Under the pieces are notes generated by a model. The model was not told the DNA's origin. It saw only the letters and a list, made by a program, of their open reading frames with translations, and did not search any database. 64,000 nucleotides of DNA from Otatea glauca (Eukaryota > Streptophyta > Magnoliopsida > Poales > Poaceae), in the NCBI GenBank assembly GCA_036346275.1, contig CM070717.1, positions 11,157,178 through 11,221,177 of the forward strand, written 5' to 3'. Positions 10,187 through 21,923 of the stretch are shown piece by piece. Position numbers and translations under genes: made by a program. Positions within the stretch are counted from its first letter, which is position 1; each line of letters begins with the position of its first letter.

Positions 10187-10586
10187 TGAATTTTTATAGT
10201 ACATTATACTAATAGTATATGGTAGTAGTAGAAATTAAATCTAGCAATTGATTTACTAAGGGTATTTCTACTACCCTACTACCGGAAAAAAATTAAATAA
10301 ATATTAGTTAATATGATTCTTTGGATTGAAAAGAACGAAAGATCCATATTAAATTTAGTGCATTATAAAAAGGCTCTCCATTTTGTCCTATTGATCGATG
10401 TGCATGTACGCTGCATGGGGCACACCAGACACAATTTATTTTGAGAGAAATTTTATAGTGTATTATACTGGTAGTATATAGTGCGTAATAAAAATTAGAT
10501 GTAGTTATTAATTTGTTGAGAGTATTTCTATAACTTTACTGCTAAAAGAAATATAAATAAATTCTATGTAATCCGATTCCATGTAT
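10187..10586. repeat. Diverged direct repeat pair of about 140 bp
   Basis: Positions 10187-10325 and 10447-10586 align along their length, sharing TTTTATAGT, GTATATA, GTATTTCTA and AAATAAAT. No coding sequence is visible. The interval 10587-10888 shows nothing recognisable. Confidence 0.55.
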
Positions 10587-10891
10587 ATTCGGTAAAGTCA
10601 GTAGTTGAGATTTACCGTTAACAGCTGCGGAGCTAGACAAAATAAATGTTGCACAGTATAAGTCAATTCTATATTGTTGAGGAAATTCAGTTACAAACTT
10701 GTGTTACTAGGTAGACCTTGATTTGTACGGTCTTCCTTATGGCGAACAAGCTTTTCCGTGGATAACTTGCATTGCCGTATTTTCAACACAAGAGAGGCAC
10801 GGACGATTGATAAGGGTAAAAGACCTTGATTTGTGCGCCCTGGTGGCAAAGATCAAAGATGAGTTGGCAGAAACCAAGAGAGATTGACTAA

Positions 10892-11301
10892 TGGTGCGTT
10901 TGATTGAGTGAACGAGGAGTAACCTGTATGGGATGATTCAGGATAGATTTTGATACATGTGTTTGGTTGAGTGTACGGAACCATCTCGTACGGGACGGAG
11001 TGGTACAGATTCTAGGAATATTCTTCAAATATGTTGTACCATCTCGTACCTCCAAATTGGTTGAACTATCCTGTACCATCCCGTACCACTAGTGATAAAG
11101 TTTACCATATTAACCTCATCCATCCAACCAAACATCATCTCATACCATCCTGTACCATTCCATCCAAACAACCAAACAAACTCATGTATTATTCCATTCA
11201 GACAACCAAACACCCTCCCTGTACCATCTCATCTAGGATCATCCTATCCATCCTATACGATCCCATCCCATTCAACCTCGTTCACTCAACCAAACACACC
11301 C
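10892..11301. mobile_element. Tourist-like (PIF/Harbinger) MITE, 410 bp
   Basis: Terminal inverted repeats of about 26 bp (GGTGCGTTTGATTGAGTGAA on the left, GGTGTGTTTGGTTGAGTGAA as the complement on the right) are flanked by TAA on both sides (10889-10891 and 11302-11304). The interior is quasi-palindromic around GTACCATCTCGTAC words. It has no coding capacity. Confidence 0.85.
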
Positions 11302-11304
11302 TAA

Positions 11305-11989
11305 AGTGCTCGAAGCGACAACAGAAAAAAGCTAGCACATAGCGAGATTAGACCGGTCGGGGGAGTCGGAGAGGGTACAGCGGCCACCGGCACATAAAGC
11401 AACAATACGTAGACATTAAGATAAGTCTATGAATAAGAAAAATTCAAATATGAACTTAATTTAAGTTCAAAAGTGTATAGGTAGATTTTTACATCGCCAG
11501 TGTTTCACAACCACATCTTTTCCTAAGCCTCAACTTTCGAACTCTCAAGTTTATAATTCAGAACGTGGAACTCATATGCTGACACCCTGCTGTTGAAGCG
11601 ACCAAGACAAGGAGAGAACAAAATGATGTGCCTCAAGCTATAACTCAATTCACAAAAAGGGTATTACATTGTGCCATATCAATTTACCATGTAGGTGAAT
11701 TTTAATGACTATCAGTGTTTAGCAAGAGGAATTAGAGGAATTGACAAAGTCATCATGCCCTTTGTGCCATTGGTGATAAACGTGCTATAATGGACATGAA
11801 ATTAAAGGTTCTGTTAACTCTTAGAGCCCATCCTCGGTTTGTATCGCAAGTTACAACTCACTTGCATAAAGAAAGGTACCACTAGTAGTAATATGACCCA
11901 AAAATAGAGGTGTGCATTGGATCGGGATTTTTTGGGCGGGCCCATGGCACGGAGGGTATAGCTTGGCCCAAGGCCCGACTCGGCACGAA
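11305..11989. other. Intergenic sequence, no feature recognised
   Basis: Unremarkable AT-leaning sequence without a believable gene, leading into the GC-rich, purine-biased tract. Confidence 0.5.
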
Positions 11990-12890
11990 GACGGAGGGAG
12001 CGAGGGAGGGGGAAGTGGATGGCGAGGGTGGAAGGGGCCGAGGGGTTGGCGCCAGCCATTGGGGGCGAAGGGGACGAGGAAGGCGGCACCAGCCATCAGG
12101 GGATGGAGGAGGCCGGAGGGGGAGGAGTATGAGCCGGGGGGTGTGGAGAGGTGGAGGAGGGCGACGACGAGGTGGAGAGGCAGAGGGGGACAAGGACATT
12201 GAGGCGGGCTAGTCGGTATGGGCGAAGAGGCATAGGGGGCGAGCCGGGGAGGCAGGTAGGCGACCGGAGGCGGAGGGGGAGGTCGAGGCGGTGAGGTAGG
12301 CGGCTTGAGGTGGAGGGGGATGCGAGGGAGGCGACAGAGGGGGTGAGGGGGCGAGGAGGTGGCAGTGGTGAGCGACGGGGGGCGAAGAGGCAACCGTGGG
12401 GGAGAGAGCCGGGGAGGGGGTGAAGAAAAGGAGAGAGCTGGGGATGCAGCTGAAGAAAAGGAGAAAAGAAAGGCAAGAAAGGAAAGAAAATGAGAAGGGG
12501 AAAAGAAAAGGAGAAAAGAAAGAAACGAAAAGAAACAAAGAAACGAATGGAAAAAAAGGAAAAAGTGGAAAAAAGAAGAAGAAGGAAAGGAAAGAATACA
12601 AGAAAAGAAAAGAAAAGAAAAGGAGAGCAGAAAGGAGAAAAGGGGTGAAGCTAGATTTCTGGCAGCAAACCTGATTTTTGTACGTGTGTAGGGAGCGGAG
12701 AGGTGGAGGAAGGCGGAGAGCAAGGGAGAGAGAGATTGATCAGATGAGAGAGACTGAGAGAGAGAAAGGGAGCAACACGGAGTGAGAGGGAGGCGGGGGA
12801 GCCGGCCATGGATAGAGAGATCACGTGATCGATCCGCGTGGAGAGAGAAAGGGAAAGAGACAGGGAGAGGAAGAGAGAAAATTTAGTTCC
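11990..12890. repeat. 0.9-kb purine-rich tract
   Basis: The plus strand is almost entirely G and A. A G-rich half (about 11990-12420, GGAGG/GGCGAGG words) is followed by an A-rich half of GAAAAG repeats (about 12420-12640) and then GAGAGA runs. Long open frames here, up to 290 codons of Ser/Pro/Phe/Leu on the minus strand, follow from the biased composition and are not genes. Confidence 0.8.
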
Positions 12891-13470
12891 TTTTCCCCAA
12901 TATTTGGGTCTATTGCCTCAACTTTGTGTGTATTCGGCTCCTTTCCTCTCGTCGTAATAGTGTAAATGGGCATGGTCTCTCAATGAGAAGATGGGATAAG
13001 CTTCATGTCAAGAGGGAAACAACCCATATAACCGCAATAAAAGAGATTGGATGCAAAGATAGCGATTGTTTGCCTTGATGAAGCAACCATCATTTTGGGT
13101 GAGAGGATTTCTTTGGGAATTTTTGGTATTTAGCTCAAATCTAAACTGAGTCCTAAGAATTCAAAAATAAATCACCCTATGTACAGGCCCTCATAGTTCA
13201 TCAAGTTTAACCTTAATAGATGAAACAATAACACAGCTGTTGATTGCAGAATTGGACGCTTTGTCGAGCTGAAAATAATGTAAAGTGCAGCTCAATGCGC
13301 TGGCATCGTACAGCCAGCCAGCCAGCTAAATAAGTGCTGTCCAAAATCTGCCCCCAATGATGTATGCGGATCTTACATATCAATCGACAAACAGAACAAA
13401 TAACATGCCTTTCTTGGCCACGGCTGCCTAGCCTCGTATTAAAGATCAAGTGTTACGAATAAGAAACTAA
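12891..13470. other. Intergenic sequence, no feature recognised
   Basis: No coding region, repeat or RNA gene is visible between the purine tract and the first copia element, apart from the short open segment on the minus strand discussed at 13474-13524. Confidence 0.5.
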
Positions 13471-13524
13471 CTTTTATCTGGGTAATTCCCAAGAGCTAAT
13501 GTGAGGCAGAGGCGCCGGGACAGC

Positions 13525-13846
13525 TGATGATTCTAGAGCTAAGGATCAACACGCACAAGAAAAACTGGAGGAAGAAGATAGATAGAGTTGGGGCAATTTT
13601 TCTCGCTTCTATTAGATGACTTTGTTACTGAATACAATAGCTAAGTACTTAAAACAGCTTCGGCCAAGAAACTGTAGTCGTGCCATCCCACAATCACAAT
13701 CCGTCTTTGTTGGACTCTCACACGACGCCGCGCACACCGCGCGAAGGCAAAAAAACAAACGCCATACAAATGCACAAACACGTGCACAATGCCATGCATG
13801 GTGTGAGACTAGACTCCCCTCAGCAAAGTCTTGGTTATTTCCAACA
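13525..13846 (-). repeat. 3' LTR of element A
   Basis: 322 bp, the counterpart of 22901-23258. On the minus strand it begins TGTTGGAAATAA just after the polypurine tract and ends CTAGAATCATCA. Confidence 0.9.
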
Positions 13847-13859
13847 GACTCCCCCTAAT

Positions 13860-15023
13860 CTAGACTTGGTTGGCGAGTTCTCTGACTCCAATCAACTCAC
13901 ACATCTTGGTGAACTTTACTTTGGCAAGTAACTTGGTGAGGATGTCTGCACGCTGCTCTTCTTCTCTAATGTGCTCGACAATGATATCCCCTCTTTCAAC
14001 ACTCTCTCGGATAAAATTGAACCGAGTGTTGATGTGCTTGCTTCTCCAATGGAACACCGGGTTCTTCATCAAGGCGATTGCTGATTTGTTGTCGACATAC
14101 AACCCAACTGCTTCTGGTGGACACCCCGTCAGCCATATCGCACAATAGTCCCCTCAGCCATATCACCTGACAAGCGGCTACTGTTGCCACCATGAACTCC
14201 GCCTCACACGACGACAATGAGACGCTCTTTTTCTTTTGCGACGTCCATGAAATCACACTCTTGTTGACATAGAGCACCATCCCACTAGTGCTCCTTCTAT
14301 CATCAATGTCGCTGGCCAAACTGCTATTGTTGAAACCGGCAAGCTTGCCATCGCCTCCACTTGTGTATTCCAACCCAAACTCGATGGTACCTTTAAGATA
14401 CCTCAAAATTTGCTTGACAGCCTTTTGGTGCATCACGGTAGGCTTCTCCATGTACCTGCTAACCATCCCAACAGAGTGTGCAAGATCAGACCGAGTGTGC
14501 AGCAGGTACCTTAGGCTTCCAAATGACATGCCAATATTCAGTTGGATTGACAGGTTCTCCTTCAGCGTCTTTTCCCAGTTGCAGATCAAAACACCAGCTC
14601 CTTGGATCCTCATATAAAAACCATGCTCTTGGGGGCACATAACAAAGCCTAAACCATTCAGGCTTCTATCCAACCGAAGGTTCCATGCTTGGGGTGCTTG
14701 GCAAAGCCCGTAGAGAGCCTTGGACAGCCAGTAAACTTTGTGCTCTTGCCACTTCCTGCATATCCTTCTGGCTGGATAACATAGACTTCCTCCTGCAACT
14801 CTTTGTACAAGAAGGCCGTCTTAACATCCATGTGGTGCACTTGCCACCTACATTGAGTTGCAAGGGTGAGAAACAATTGCACTGTCTCAATTCTTGCCAC
14901 CGGAGCAAAGACCTCTTCGTAGTTGATTCCTTGCCGCTGCACGTACCCCTTTGAGACAAACCTGGCTTTGTGTTTAAGTACCATCCCTTCTGAATCTTTC
15001 TTCAACTTGTAAACACATTTCAA
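13860..15023 (-). pseudogene. Element A reverse transcriptase and RNase H, internally deleted
   Basis: The RT N-terminal half (15023-14658) has KARFVSKGY and DVKTAFLYKELQEEVY. The frame then shifts. Just after GVLI (about 14600) the sequence jumps to the LRYLLHTRSDLAHSVG region, so the catalytic YVDD stretch and what followed it are missing. RNase H follows (KSVSLSSCEAEF, then VDNKSAIALM and HINTRFNFIRE in another frame, to 13860). These segments would copy element RNA into DNA; with the active site gone the gene cannot work. Confidence 0.85.
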
Positions 15024-15252
15024 TCCAATTGGTTTGTGCCTCGCCGGCTAGTCAATTAACGAACATGTATTGTTCTTCTCGATTGAGGCAATCTCCTGGT
15101 CCATTGCCCCAACCCAATGCCTCTCCTTGACAGCTTCGGAGAAGGTTACCGGCTCTTGGAGTGCAACCTACAGCAACTCCTTTGGTGACAAGTGAGTTTC
15201 TTCTATCTCGTCATATATTTCATCAAGAGGCTAAAACCCACGTGGGGTTTGA

Positions 15253-16351
15253 TCATATGTAAATGAATATAGAGGGTTCCAACTTGTCGGAGTGGATGGC
15301 GACGCCTACACTGCCACCTTTACCGCTATAGGCGGCGTCATGCCCGCTGCTTCTGTCATCCTTGGTGCGACCTAGCCCTTCGAACTTGCCACTCCCGGCG
15401 GTGAGGAAGACGAGGTCCTGTGGTAGGTGTTGGTGATGAAGGTATCGCAGGGGCCTCGCTGGCCACCGTGGCATCCTCATGATCAGCTTCCTCAACAGAG
15501 AACGTGACCCAAGTGATGTGGTCACATGCAGCTGCTTCACTCCAGTTCCAGCTCCTGTTCTCTTCAAAGATCACATCATGGCTTTTGCAAAACTTTGCCA
15601 TGATGTGGATCATAGAGTCTGTGCGTCTTGCTTCCTGCTTCAATGCTAAGGTAGACAATAGGAGTGCTGCGATCGTTGAGCTTCTTTGTATGTGACGATG
15701 GTGCCTTCATATGAGCAGTGCAGCCAAACACCCTCAGGTGCTCCAGGTGTGACTTCCTTCTTGTCCATGCCTCATGGGGGGGTGATGGCAGGCAATGCCT
15801 TTGTGGCCACACGGTTCAATGCCTTTGTGGCCACACGGTTCAGGAGGTACACCGCATGCCACACTGCCTCACCCCAAAAACTTTTAGGCATCTTGCTGCT
15901 CGCCATGGCCACCATCATCCTATTTCACCGCTCCACAACACCATTTTGCTGCTGGTGCAGTGAGATGCCGTTGGACACCTTCGCATTCACAAAATACGCT
16001 GAAGGCTTTCAAGAGGAACTCTCCCCCATGATCTATCCTAATCACCTTCATCTTGTAGCCGGCCTCGTTCTCCATAAGTACCTTGTACTTCTTGAACTCC
16101 TCGAGTGCATCTCTCTTCACCTTGAGCATATACACCCACATCATCTGGCTGTAGTCATCGATAAGGAGCAAGAAGTACTTATTTTTGGACACTGTCTGTG
16201 GAGTGATGGGGCTGCACAAGTTTGCATGCACCAGCTCGAGCAGCTCCTCGGCCCAGTACACCGCCACAGTGGGTAATGGCAGTCGTGCCTGTTTGGCAAT
16301 CAGGCAGCTATCACACACTTGCATGGGTGGTTGATCTTGAGCAGCCCACAC
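15253..16351 (-). pseudogene. Element A integrase
   Basis: 16351-15920 contains the zinc-binding tail (CDSCLIAKQ) and the integrase core, with IDDYSQMMWVY and an altered second Asp box IDHGGEF (usually SDNGGEF). 15812-15576 continues with the core C-terminus (HLRVFGCTAHM). 15567-15253 is the linker towards RT. Frameshifts and stops separate the pieces. A 24-bp tandem duplication (15793-15841) lies inside the coding frame. Confidence 0.8.
15793..15841. repeat. 24-bp tandem duplication in element A integrase
   Basis: AATGCCTTTGTGGCCACACG plus GTTC occurs twice in a row. The unit is a multiple of three, so it adds eight residues without shifting the frame. Confidence 0.9.
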
Positions 16352-16639
16352 ACCATTCCTCTCTTGGCCATTAGCTTGAGGGACAAAAAATTCATGTGTC
16401 CCAACCTAGCATGCTATAGCCAAGCCAGGTCTAATATGCTTGCATGCAAGCACATTGGCTCAGATGTCTCCATCAATGTCCTATAGAGACAGTTGGGGAG
16501 CACCTAATTCTCATGAGGATCCTACCACTGGAATCGTACAAACAGAGAAAATCATCGAACATAACAACTTTGCTGCCTCCTTCAGTTAGTTGGCCGATGC
16601 TAATGATATTGCTAGACAGTGCAGGTATGTAGTATACCT

Positions 16640-16943
16640 CTATGAGGAATCGTTGCTCCCTACTCTTGAATATAACAACACCGTTCCTTTTCCCTTGATT
16701 TCCATGGAGGAACCATCACCGAATCTTACATAGCCCTAGATGGAGTCATCTAGGTCGTGGAACTTGTTCAGCTCACCCGTCATGTGATTGCTCGCCTCGT
16801 TGTCGAAGTACCACACATTGGAGCTAACACGTGCATCGCCATCAGCTCGTAGTCGTGGCTGCACCTTGTCCTCATTTAGCAAAACCAGTTTGTGTGACTC
16901 CGCGCTCACTGTTAATAGTAGTGCTGGTTCCTACTCCTGCTCA
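16640..16943 (-). pseudogene. Element A protease region
   Basis: On the minus strand the aspartic protease site reads WYFDNEASNHMTG where copia proteases have a D-T/S-G-A core, so the catalytic loop is altered. Stops follow. The left border of the element B insertion (TSD TGTAC at 16944-16948) cuts this region off from the gag zinc knuckle, which now lies 5 kb away. Confidence 0.7.
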
Positions 16944-16948
16944 TGTAC

Positions 16949-17374
16949 TATTGGGAAGTGGATACTCAAAGAAAGTAAGAACAGAGGAGGTAGCGAAAAA
17001 AGAGCACTAACTTTTAATAATGTTTCTCATTCTCTCATCAAGGTTACATCCTATTCTTACATACACAAGGAAACCTCAAGTCCTTTTATAGGCTTTACAA
17101 ACCGACTTCATTCAGCCACCGACTCAACACAACAATTATTGTTTAATGTCTACAACTCACACCATACTTTACAGCTAGTAATTAGCTCTTACTCATAGTG
17201 ACAAAATTTAACTTGAACTCTCTAACTGCAGCGTCTAACTCATTGCCCGATAATAAGAAGTGCAAAGTAAAATTGGCTTTCTAATCATGTCTGCTGACTG
17301 GTGCTCTGGAGCTTTCCCAGATCTTGGAGAACTGCCGACATGCAAGTTAATTAAGAAATCAGTTAACTCTTACA
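16949..17374 (-). repeat. 3' LTR of element B
   Basis: Minus strand: begins TGTAAGAGTT, ends CTTCCCAATA (the other LTR ends CCCAACA). The terminal CA is therefore mutated to TA here. Confidence 0.95.
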
Positions 17375-17375
17375 A

Positions 17376-17990
17376 TCTCCCCCTTTAATTGATTTCTTCA
17401 ATACTCCTATTAATTCTCTATTGAGCACAAACTTCTTCTTTGATAATGCCTTTGTAAGTATATCTGCCAGCTGTTGATCTGTTCGACAAAATTCCAACTT
17501 GACCTCACGGCGTTCTACTGCTTCTCGGATGTAATGATACTTGATTGCAATATGTTTAGTTCTATCATGACTGACTGGATTTTCACTGATTGCAATTGTT
17601 GATTTGCTATCACAATAGATTGTAGTTGGTTCATCTTGTTTCTCGACAATATCTTCAATTATTCTTCTCAACCAGATTGCTTGTGATACAGCTCGAGCTG
17701 CTACCACATACTCCACTTCAACCGAAGATAGCACTACTATACTCTGCTTCTTTGTTGACCAAGGGCATGTACCTGAACCAAGTGAAAAAGCATACCTGAT
17801 GTGCTTTTCATGTCATCAAGTCATCCTGCCCAATCACTATCTGTGTACCCGATAAGCATTGAATCTTTGATTGGCTTGTACCATATGCCAAAATCTGATG
17901 TTCCTTTGACATATCGTAATACTCTTTTTGCAGCAGAATAATTTAATTGATTTGGGCTACTCATATACCTTGATAATAAACTGGCTGCGA
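17376..17990 (-). pseudogene. Element B RNase H
   Basis: Minus-strand reading contains YTDSDWAG, SSVEVEYVVAARAVSQAIWL, YCDSKSTIAISENPV and ADILTKALSKKKF, the usual landmarks of copia RNase H. The frame is broken near 17750 and 17810 by stops. It ends just before the polypurine tract. Confidence 0.85.
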
Positions 17991-18003
17991 ACATAATATC
18001 TGG

Positions 18004-18900
18004 TCATGTCACAGTCAAGTATAACAAGCTTCCGACTAAGCTTCTGTAAACGGTCGGATCTGCTTTATTTGCCCTATCTTCTATTTTTTGCTTCTCATTT
18101 GGCATCAAGGGAGTCGCAACTGATTTACAGTCATGCATTTTGAATTTTTTCAAAATATTTTCAACATACTTTTTCTGTGATATAAAAATACCATCATCAC
18201 TTTGGCATATTTCCATACCCAGAAAATAATGTAGCAAGCTGAGATCACTCATATCATACGTCTCCATCATATCCTTTTTGAATTCTTGTATCATGTTTTC
18301 ACAGTTGCCTGTATAAATCAGGTTGTCAACATATAATGAGACAATTAAAATATATGTACCTCTTCTCTTGATGTATAAGGTAGGCTCACTCTTGCTCTTG
18401 TTAAATCCTTTTTGTGTAAAGTACTTGTCAATTTGACTGTACCACGCTCTTGGTGCTTGCTTGAGGCCATGCAATGCCTTCTTAAGCTTGAACACCTTGT
18501 TTTCTCCCCCTTCAATTGAAAAACCTTCTGGCTGCTCGACATAAATGTCCTCTTTGAGGTAGCCATTAAGAAATGCCGATTTAACATCAAGCTGATATAA
18601 CCTCCATTTCTTCTGAGCTGCTAGAGCAATAATTGTTCTTATTGTCTCTAGTCTTGCAACTGGAGCATATGTCTCAAAGTAGTCGATTCTAGGCTTCTGT
18701 TTGAAGCCTTTCGCTACAAGTCTTGCTTTATATTTTTGAACTAAGCCATCTGGGTTTAATTTTGTCTTGTAGACCCACTCGACTTCAATAACTTCTCGAT
18801 TCTTGGGTCGATCAACTAGATCCCATGTGTTGTTCTTCTCAATCATATGTATTTCTTCTTTCATGGCTTTACCCAATTTTGATGTTTTTCAACTTCTTCA
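18004..18900 (-). pseudogene. Element B reverse transcriptase with YVDN active site
   Basis: A 290-codon frame covers most of RT: KARLVAKGF, DVKSAFLNGYLKEDIYV, ALHGLKQAPRAWY, then the active site YVDN (codons 182-185; Asn codon at 18324-18322) and LLHYFLGMEI. Copia RTs have YVDD. The change of the second Asp, GAY to AAC, removes a metal-binding residue. A frameshift near 18877 separates it from the upstream linker. The frame ends at a stop just after LVGSLLYL. Confidence 0.9.
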
Positions 18901-20231
18901 AAGCTTTGTGGTTCTACTACAGAGAAACCACATGACTCGTATATTTCCGCCAAACTCCTTACCCGTCGTGGAGCTGATTCTGGCGTACTCAATTGCTCAC
19001 TAGCACTGGGGCTAGAGCTTGAGGAAGAACTTGATTCATCTTGACTTGGTGCATCACTTTGCTCTTGATGCTCAACCGAAACTTGTGGTTGGCCTAACCA
19101 GATAACAGTTGTTGGAATCAACTAGTTTTTATGAACCTTAGCTGCTTCCCAGTCCCAAGAAGATTTCTCATCAAAGATGACATCTCTGCTGATTATGATC
19201 TTCTTCTTTTTCAAGTGATAAAGCCGATATCCTTTAGTACCATCAGCATAACCAACAAATATACAGTGGACACTTTTATCATCAAATTTAACTCTTCTTT
19301 GAGTTGGTACTTGGGCATAACAAGTACACTCAAACACTTACAAATGGCTTATTACTGGCTTCTGACCATACCATGCTTCAAATGGTGTATGGTTCAGAAC
19401 TGCCTTTGTCAGACTTCTATTTAGAATATAAACTGTTGTATTCACAGCTTCTGCCCAAAATGATTTAGGCATACCTTTCTCTTTCAGCATTGAATTTGCC
19501 ATATCATCAATCGTCCGATTTTTCCTTTCGGCAACACCATTTTGTTGAGGACTATAGGCTGCCATTAATTGCCTTCGAATACCAAGATCAACACAATATT
19601 TCTCAAATTCTTTTGAGATATATTCACCGCCTTGATCACTGCGTAGCATCTTAATTTTTCGATCACATTAATTCTCCACCATAGCCTTGAATTTCTTAAA
19701 TGCTTCAAGTGCTTTTGATTTTTCTTTTAGAAAATATACCCATGCCATTCTTGTATAATCATCAATAAAAGTGATAAAATACCAATTTTTGCCTTCTCAC
19801 ATTGTAGGTATTTTTCCAACAATATCACTATGCACTAACTCCAAAGGTGCATGTGCTCTCCAAGCTCCTTCATGAGGAAAAGATGCTCGAATTTGTTTGA
19901 CAAAAATACAACCTTCACATGGATCAGATTTCATATTAACAAATAATAAACCTTGTACCATACCTTTAATTCTCAACAATTTCAAGGCTTTGTAGTTGAG
20001 ATGGCCAAATCTTTTATGCCAAAGTTCGGAGTTATCGCTAACCTCACTTTGGAAAGCCAATTGATTAGGATAACTCATCTTCAATGGAAAATTCCTATTT
20101 TTCTCCATATTCGCCTTAGCAATAAGGCGATTCCCTTTCTTGCAATCCAATATCTTGCAAGAGAAATCTTCAAAATGAATAGCGTACCCATGTTCTAGTA
20201 GTTGCTCAATACTTAGCAAATCCTGCTTCAA
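18861..20231 (-). pseudogene. Element B integrase and linker
   Basis: 20231-19797 holds the pre-integrase zinc finger (ELWHKRFGHLN, CEGCIFVKQ) and the first catalytic Asp in LVHSDIVGK. 19649-19338 has SDQGGEY and GVAERKNRT, the second Asp and the Glu. 19337-19122 continues the C-terminal part (HCIFVGYADGTKGYRLY). 19121-18861 is a serine-rich linker. In-frame stops separate the four pieces; the catalytic residues themselves are intact. Confidence 0.85.
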
Positions 20232-21441
20232 ATCGGTACAAATAAAACATCTCGAATAAATTTTTGACCATCATTTGTGTGAACAACAACACGCCCTTGC
20301 CTTTAGCTTGGGCTATAGAACCATTTCCTATGCGTATCTTCGCCTGATATGATGAGTCAACATCTTGAAATATATCCCGATTGGCTGACATATGGTTTGT
20401 GCAACCACTGTCCACAATCCAAGTATCATCTTTTCCACCTTGGGCAACTTGGCAAGAATAACCTGCTTCTTTTGAATTGTCCTCTTCTTTTGAGAAATTT
20501 GCCCTGTTGTTATCACGGGATTTACAATATCTGGCGATGTGACCTTGCTTCTTGCATTTATTGCAAGTCATCTTCTTCCAGCACCTATCTGTAGTGTGAC
20601 TGGATTTTTTGCAAGTATCACACCAAAATTTTGAATTAGCTGTACCTTTTTATTTTATTTCTTGGGCTGGCTTCTTCTGTATATCTTTCCTTGGATCACT
20701 TCTTCTCTGATAATTCCCACTATTTCTAGAATTGTGGGATTTGAAACTCAACTTCGATTGAAAGGCGCTTTCCACCGAGCTCGCTTCACGTTGTAGCTTC
20801 CTCTCTTCATGAGATTCCAATGAACTCATTAATTGTTGCGTATTGAGGGTCGCCAAATCTTTTGATTCCTTAATAGTAGCAACAATATATTCAAACTTTT
20901 CAGGTAAACTGATCAAAATTTTCTCAACTACCTTTTGATCAGATATATCTTCTCCGTAGGTGCACATTTGATTTACCACCTCGATGACCTTCGAGAAGTA
21001 ATCTTTGATCTTCTCGAACTCCTTCATTTCCATGTTTTGAAACTGCCTTCGCAAAGTTTGTAACTTCACGGCTAAAACTTTTGCAGAACCTTGAAATTAC
21101 TCCTTTAGCCTGTCCCATGCTTCCTTTGACTTCTTGGCACCAATAATCCGCGGAAACAAACTTTCTGCGATTCCTTTTTGAATTAGAAACAAGGCCTTCG
21201 CGCCCGTCATCTGGTTCTCCGCCAAAGATTTTTTCTACTCTGGCGTAAGAACATCTTCATCGTCATACCCTTTGTAGCCGTTCTCCACAATATCCCATAA
21301 TCCTTGCGATAGTAGCAGTGTCCGCATCTTGATATTCCACGTATCGTAATTCTCTCCTGAGAATACCGGAATCATCGACTGCGCCATTCTGACGCCCGAA
21401 CTCGAAGCCATAACCTTGACTTCGAAAAGAAACACGAACAC
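20206..21441 (-). pseudogene. Element B gag and protease
   Basis: Gag starts MASSSGVRMAQSMIPVFSGE (inside 21441-21235) with FSGENYDTWNIKM, and continues at 21069-20650 with SLPEKFEYIVATIKE. Two knuckle-like motifs follow, including C-NK-C-KKQG-H-IARY-C (CX2CX4HX4C). The protease site is WIVDSGCTNHMS, with the catalytic DSG intact. Stops at about 21234, 21090 and 20648 interrupt the frame. Confidence 0.9.
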
Positions 21442-21477
21442 ATCGCGCTACTTCGCTACACCCAACTCGAACCTGGG

Positions 21478-21489
21478 GCTCTGATACCA
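21478..21489 (-). other. Primer-binding site of element B
   Basis: TGGTATCAGAGC on the minus strand, two bases (AT) after the 5' LTR. This is the classic match to the 3' end of plant initiator tRNA-Met. Confidence 0.95.
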
Positions 21490-21491
21490 AT

Positions 21492-21918
21492 TGTTGGGAA
21501 GTGGATACTCAAAAGAAAGTAAGAACAGAGGAGGTAGCAAAAAAAGAGCACTAACTTTTAATACTGTTTCTCATTCTCTCATCAAGGTTACATCCTATTC
21601 TTACATACACAAGGAAACCTCAAGTCCTTTTATAGACTTTACAAACTGACTTCATTCAGCCACCGACTCAACACAATAATTATTGTTTAATGTCTACAAC
21701 TCACACCATACTTTACAGCTAGTAATTAGCTCTTACTCATAGTGAAAAAATTTAACTTGAACTCTCTAACTGCAGCATCCAACTCATTGCCTGGTAATAA
21801 GAAGTGCAAAGCAAAATTGGCTTTCTAATCATGTCTGCCGACTGGTGCTCTGGAGCTTTCCCAAATCTTGGAGAACCGCCGACATGCAAGTTAATTAAGA
21901 AATCAATTAACTCTTACA
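21492..21918 (-). repeat. 5' LTR of element B
   Basis: 427 bp, TGTAAG ... CCCAACA on the minus strand, followed directly by the primer-binding site region. Confidence 0.95.
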
Positions 21919-21923
21919 TGTAC

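Larger units (their letters stand above)
16949..21918 (-). mobile_element. Ty1/copia element B, younger, nested in element A
   Basis: LTRs of 426-427 bp (16949-17374 and 21492-21918) differ at about 17 positions by my count, roughly 96% identity. The 5-bp target duplication TGTAC is perfect (16944-16948 and 21919-21923). A tRNA-Met primer site and a polypurine tract AAAGGGGGAGAT are in place. The element is full length (4.97 kb) with gag, protease, integrase, RT and RNase H in copia order. Several stops and frameshifts and a mutated RT active site mean it cannot move by itself now. Confidence 0.95.

Noticed and set aside
11851..12723. A 290-codon minus-strand open frame
   Set aside because: It lies entirely in the purine-rich tract and encodes Ser/Pro/Leu/Phe runs; the openness follows from composition and several overlapping frames are open too.
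15686..16276. A 196-codon plus-strand open frame
   Set aside because: Antisense of the copia integrase of element A; all domain motifs are on the minus strand.
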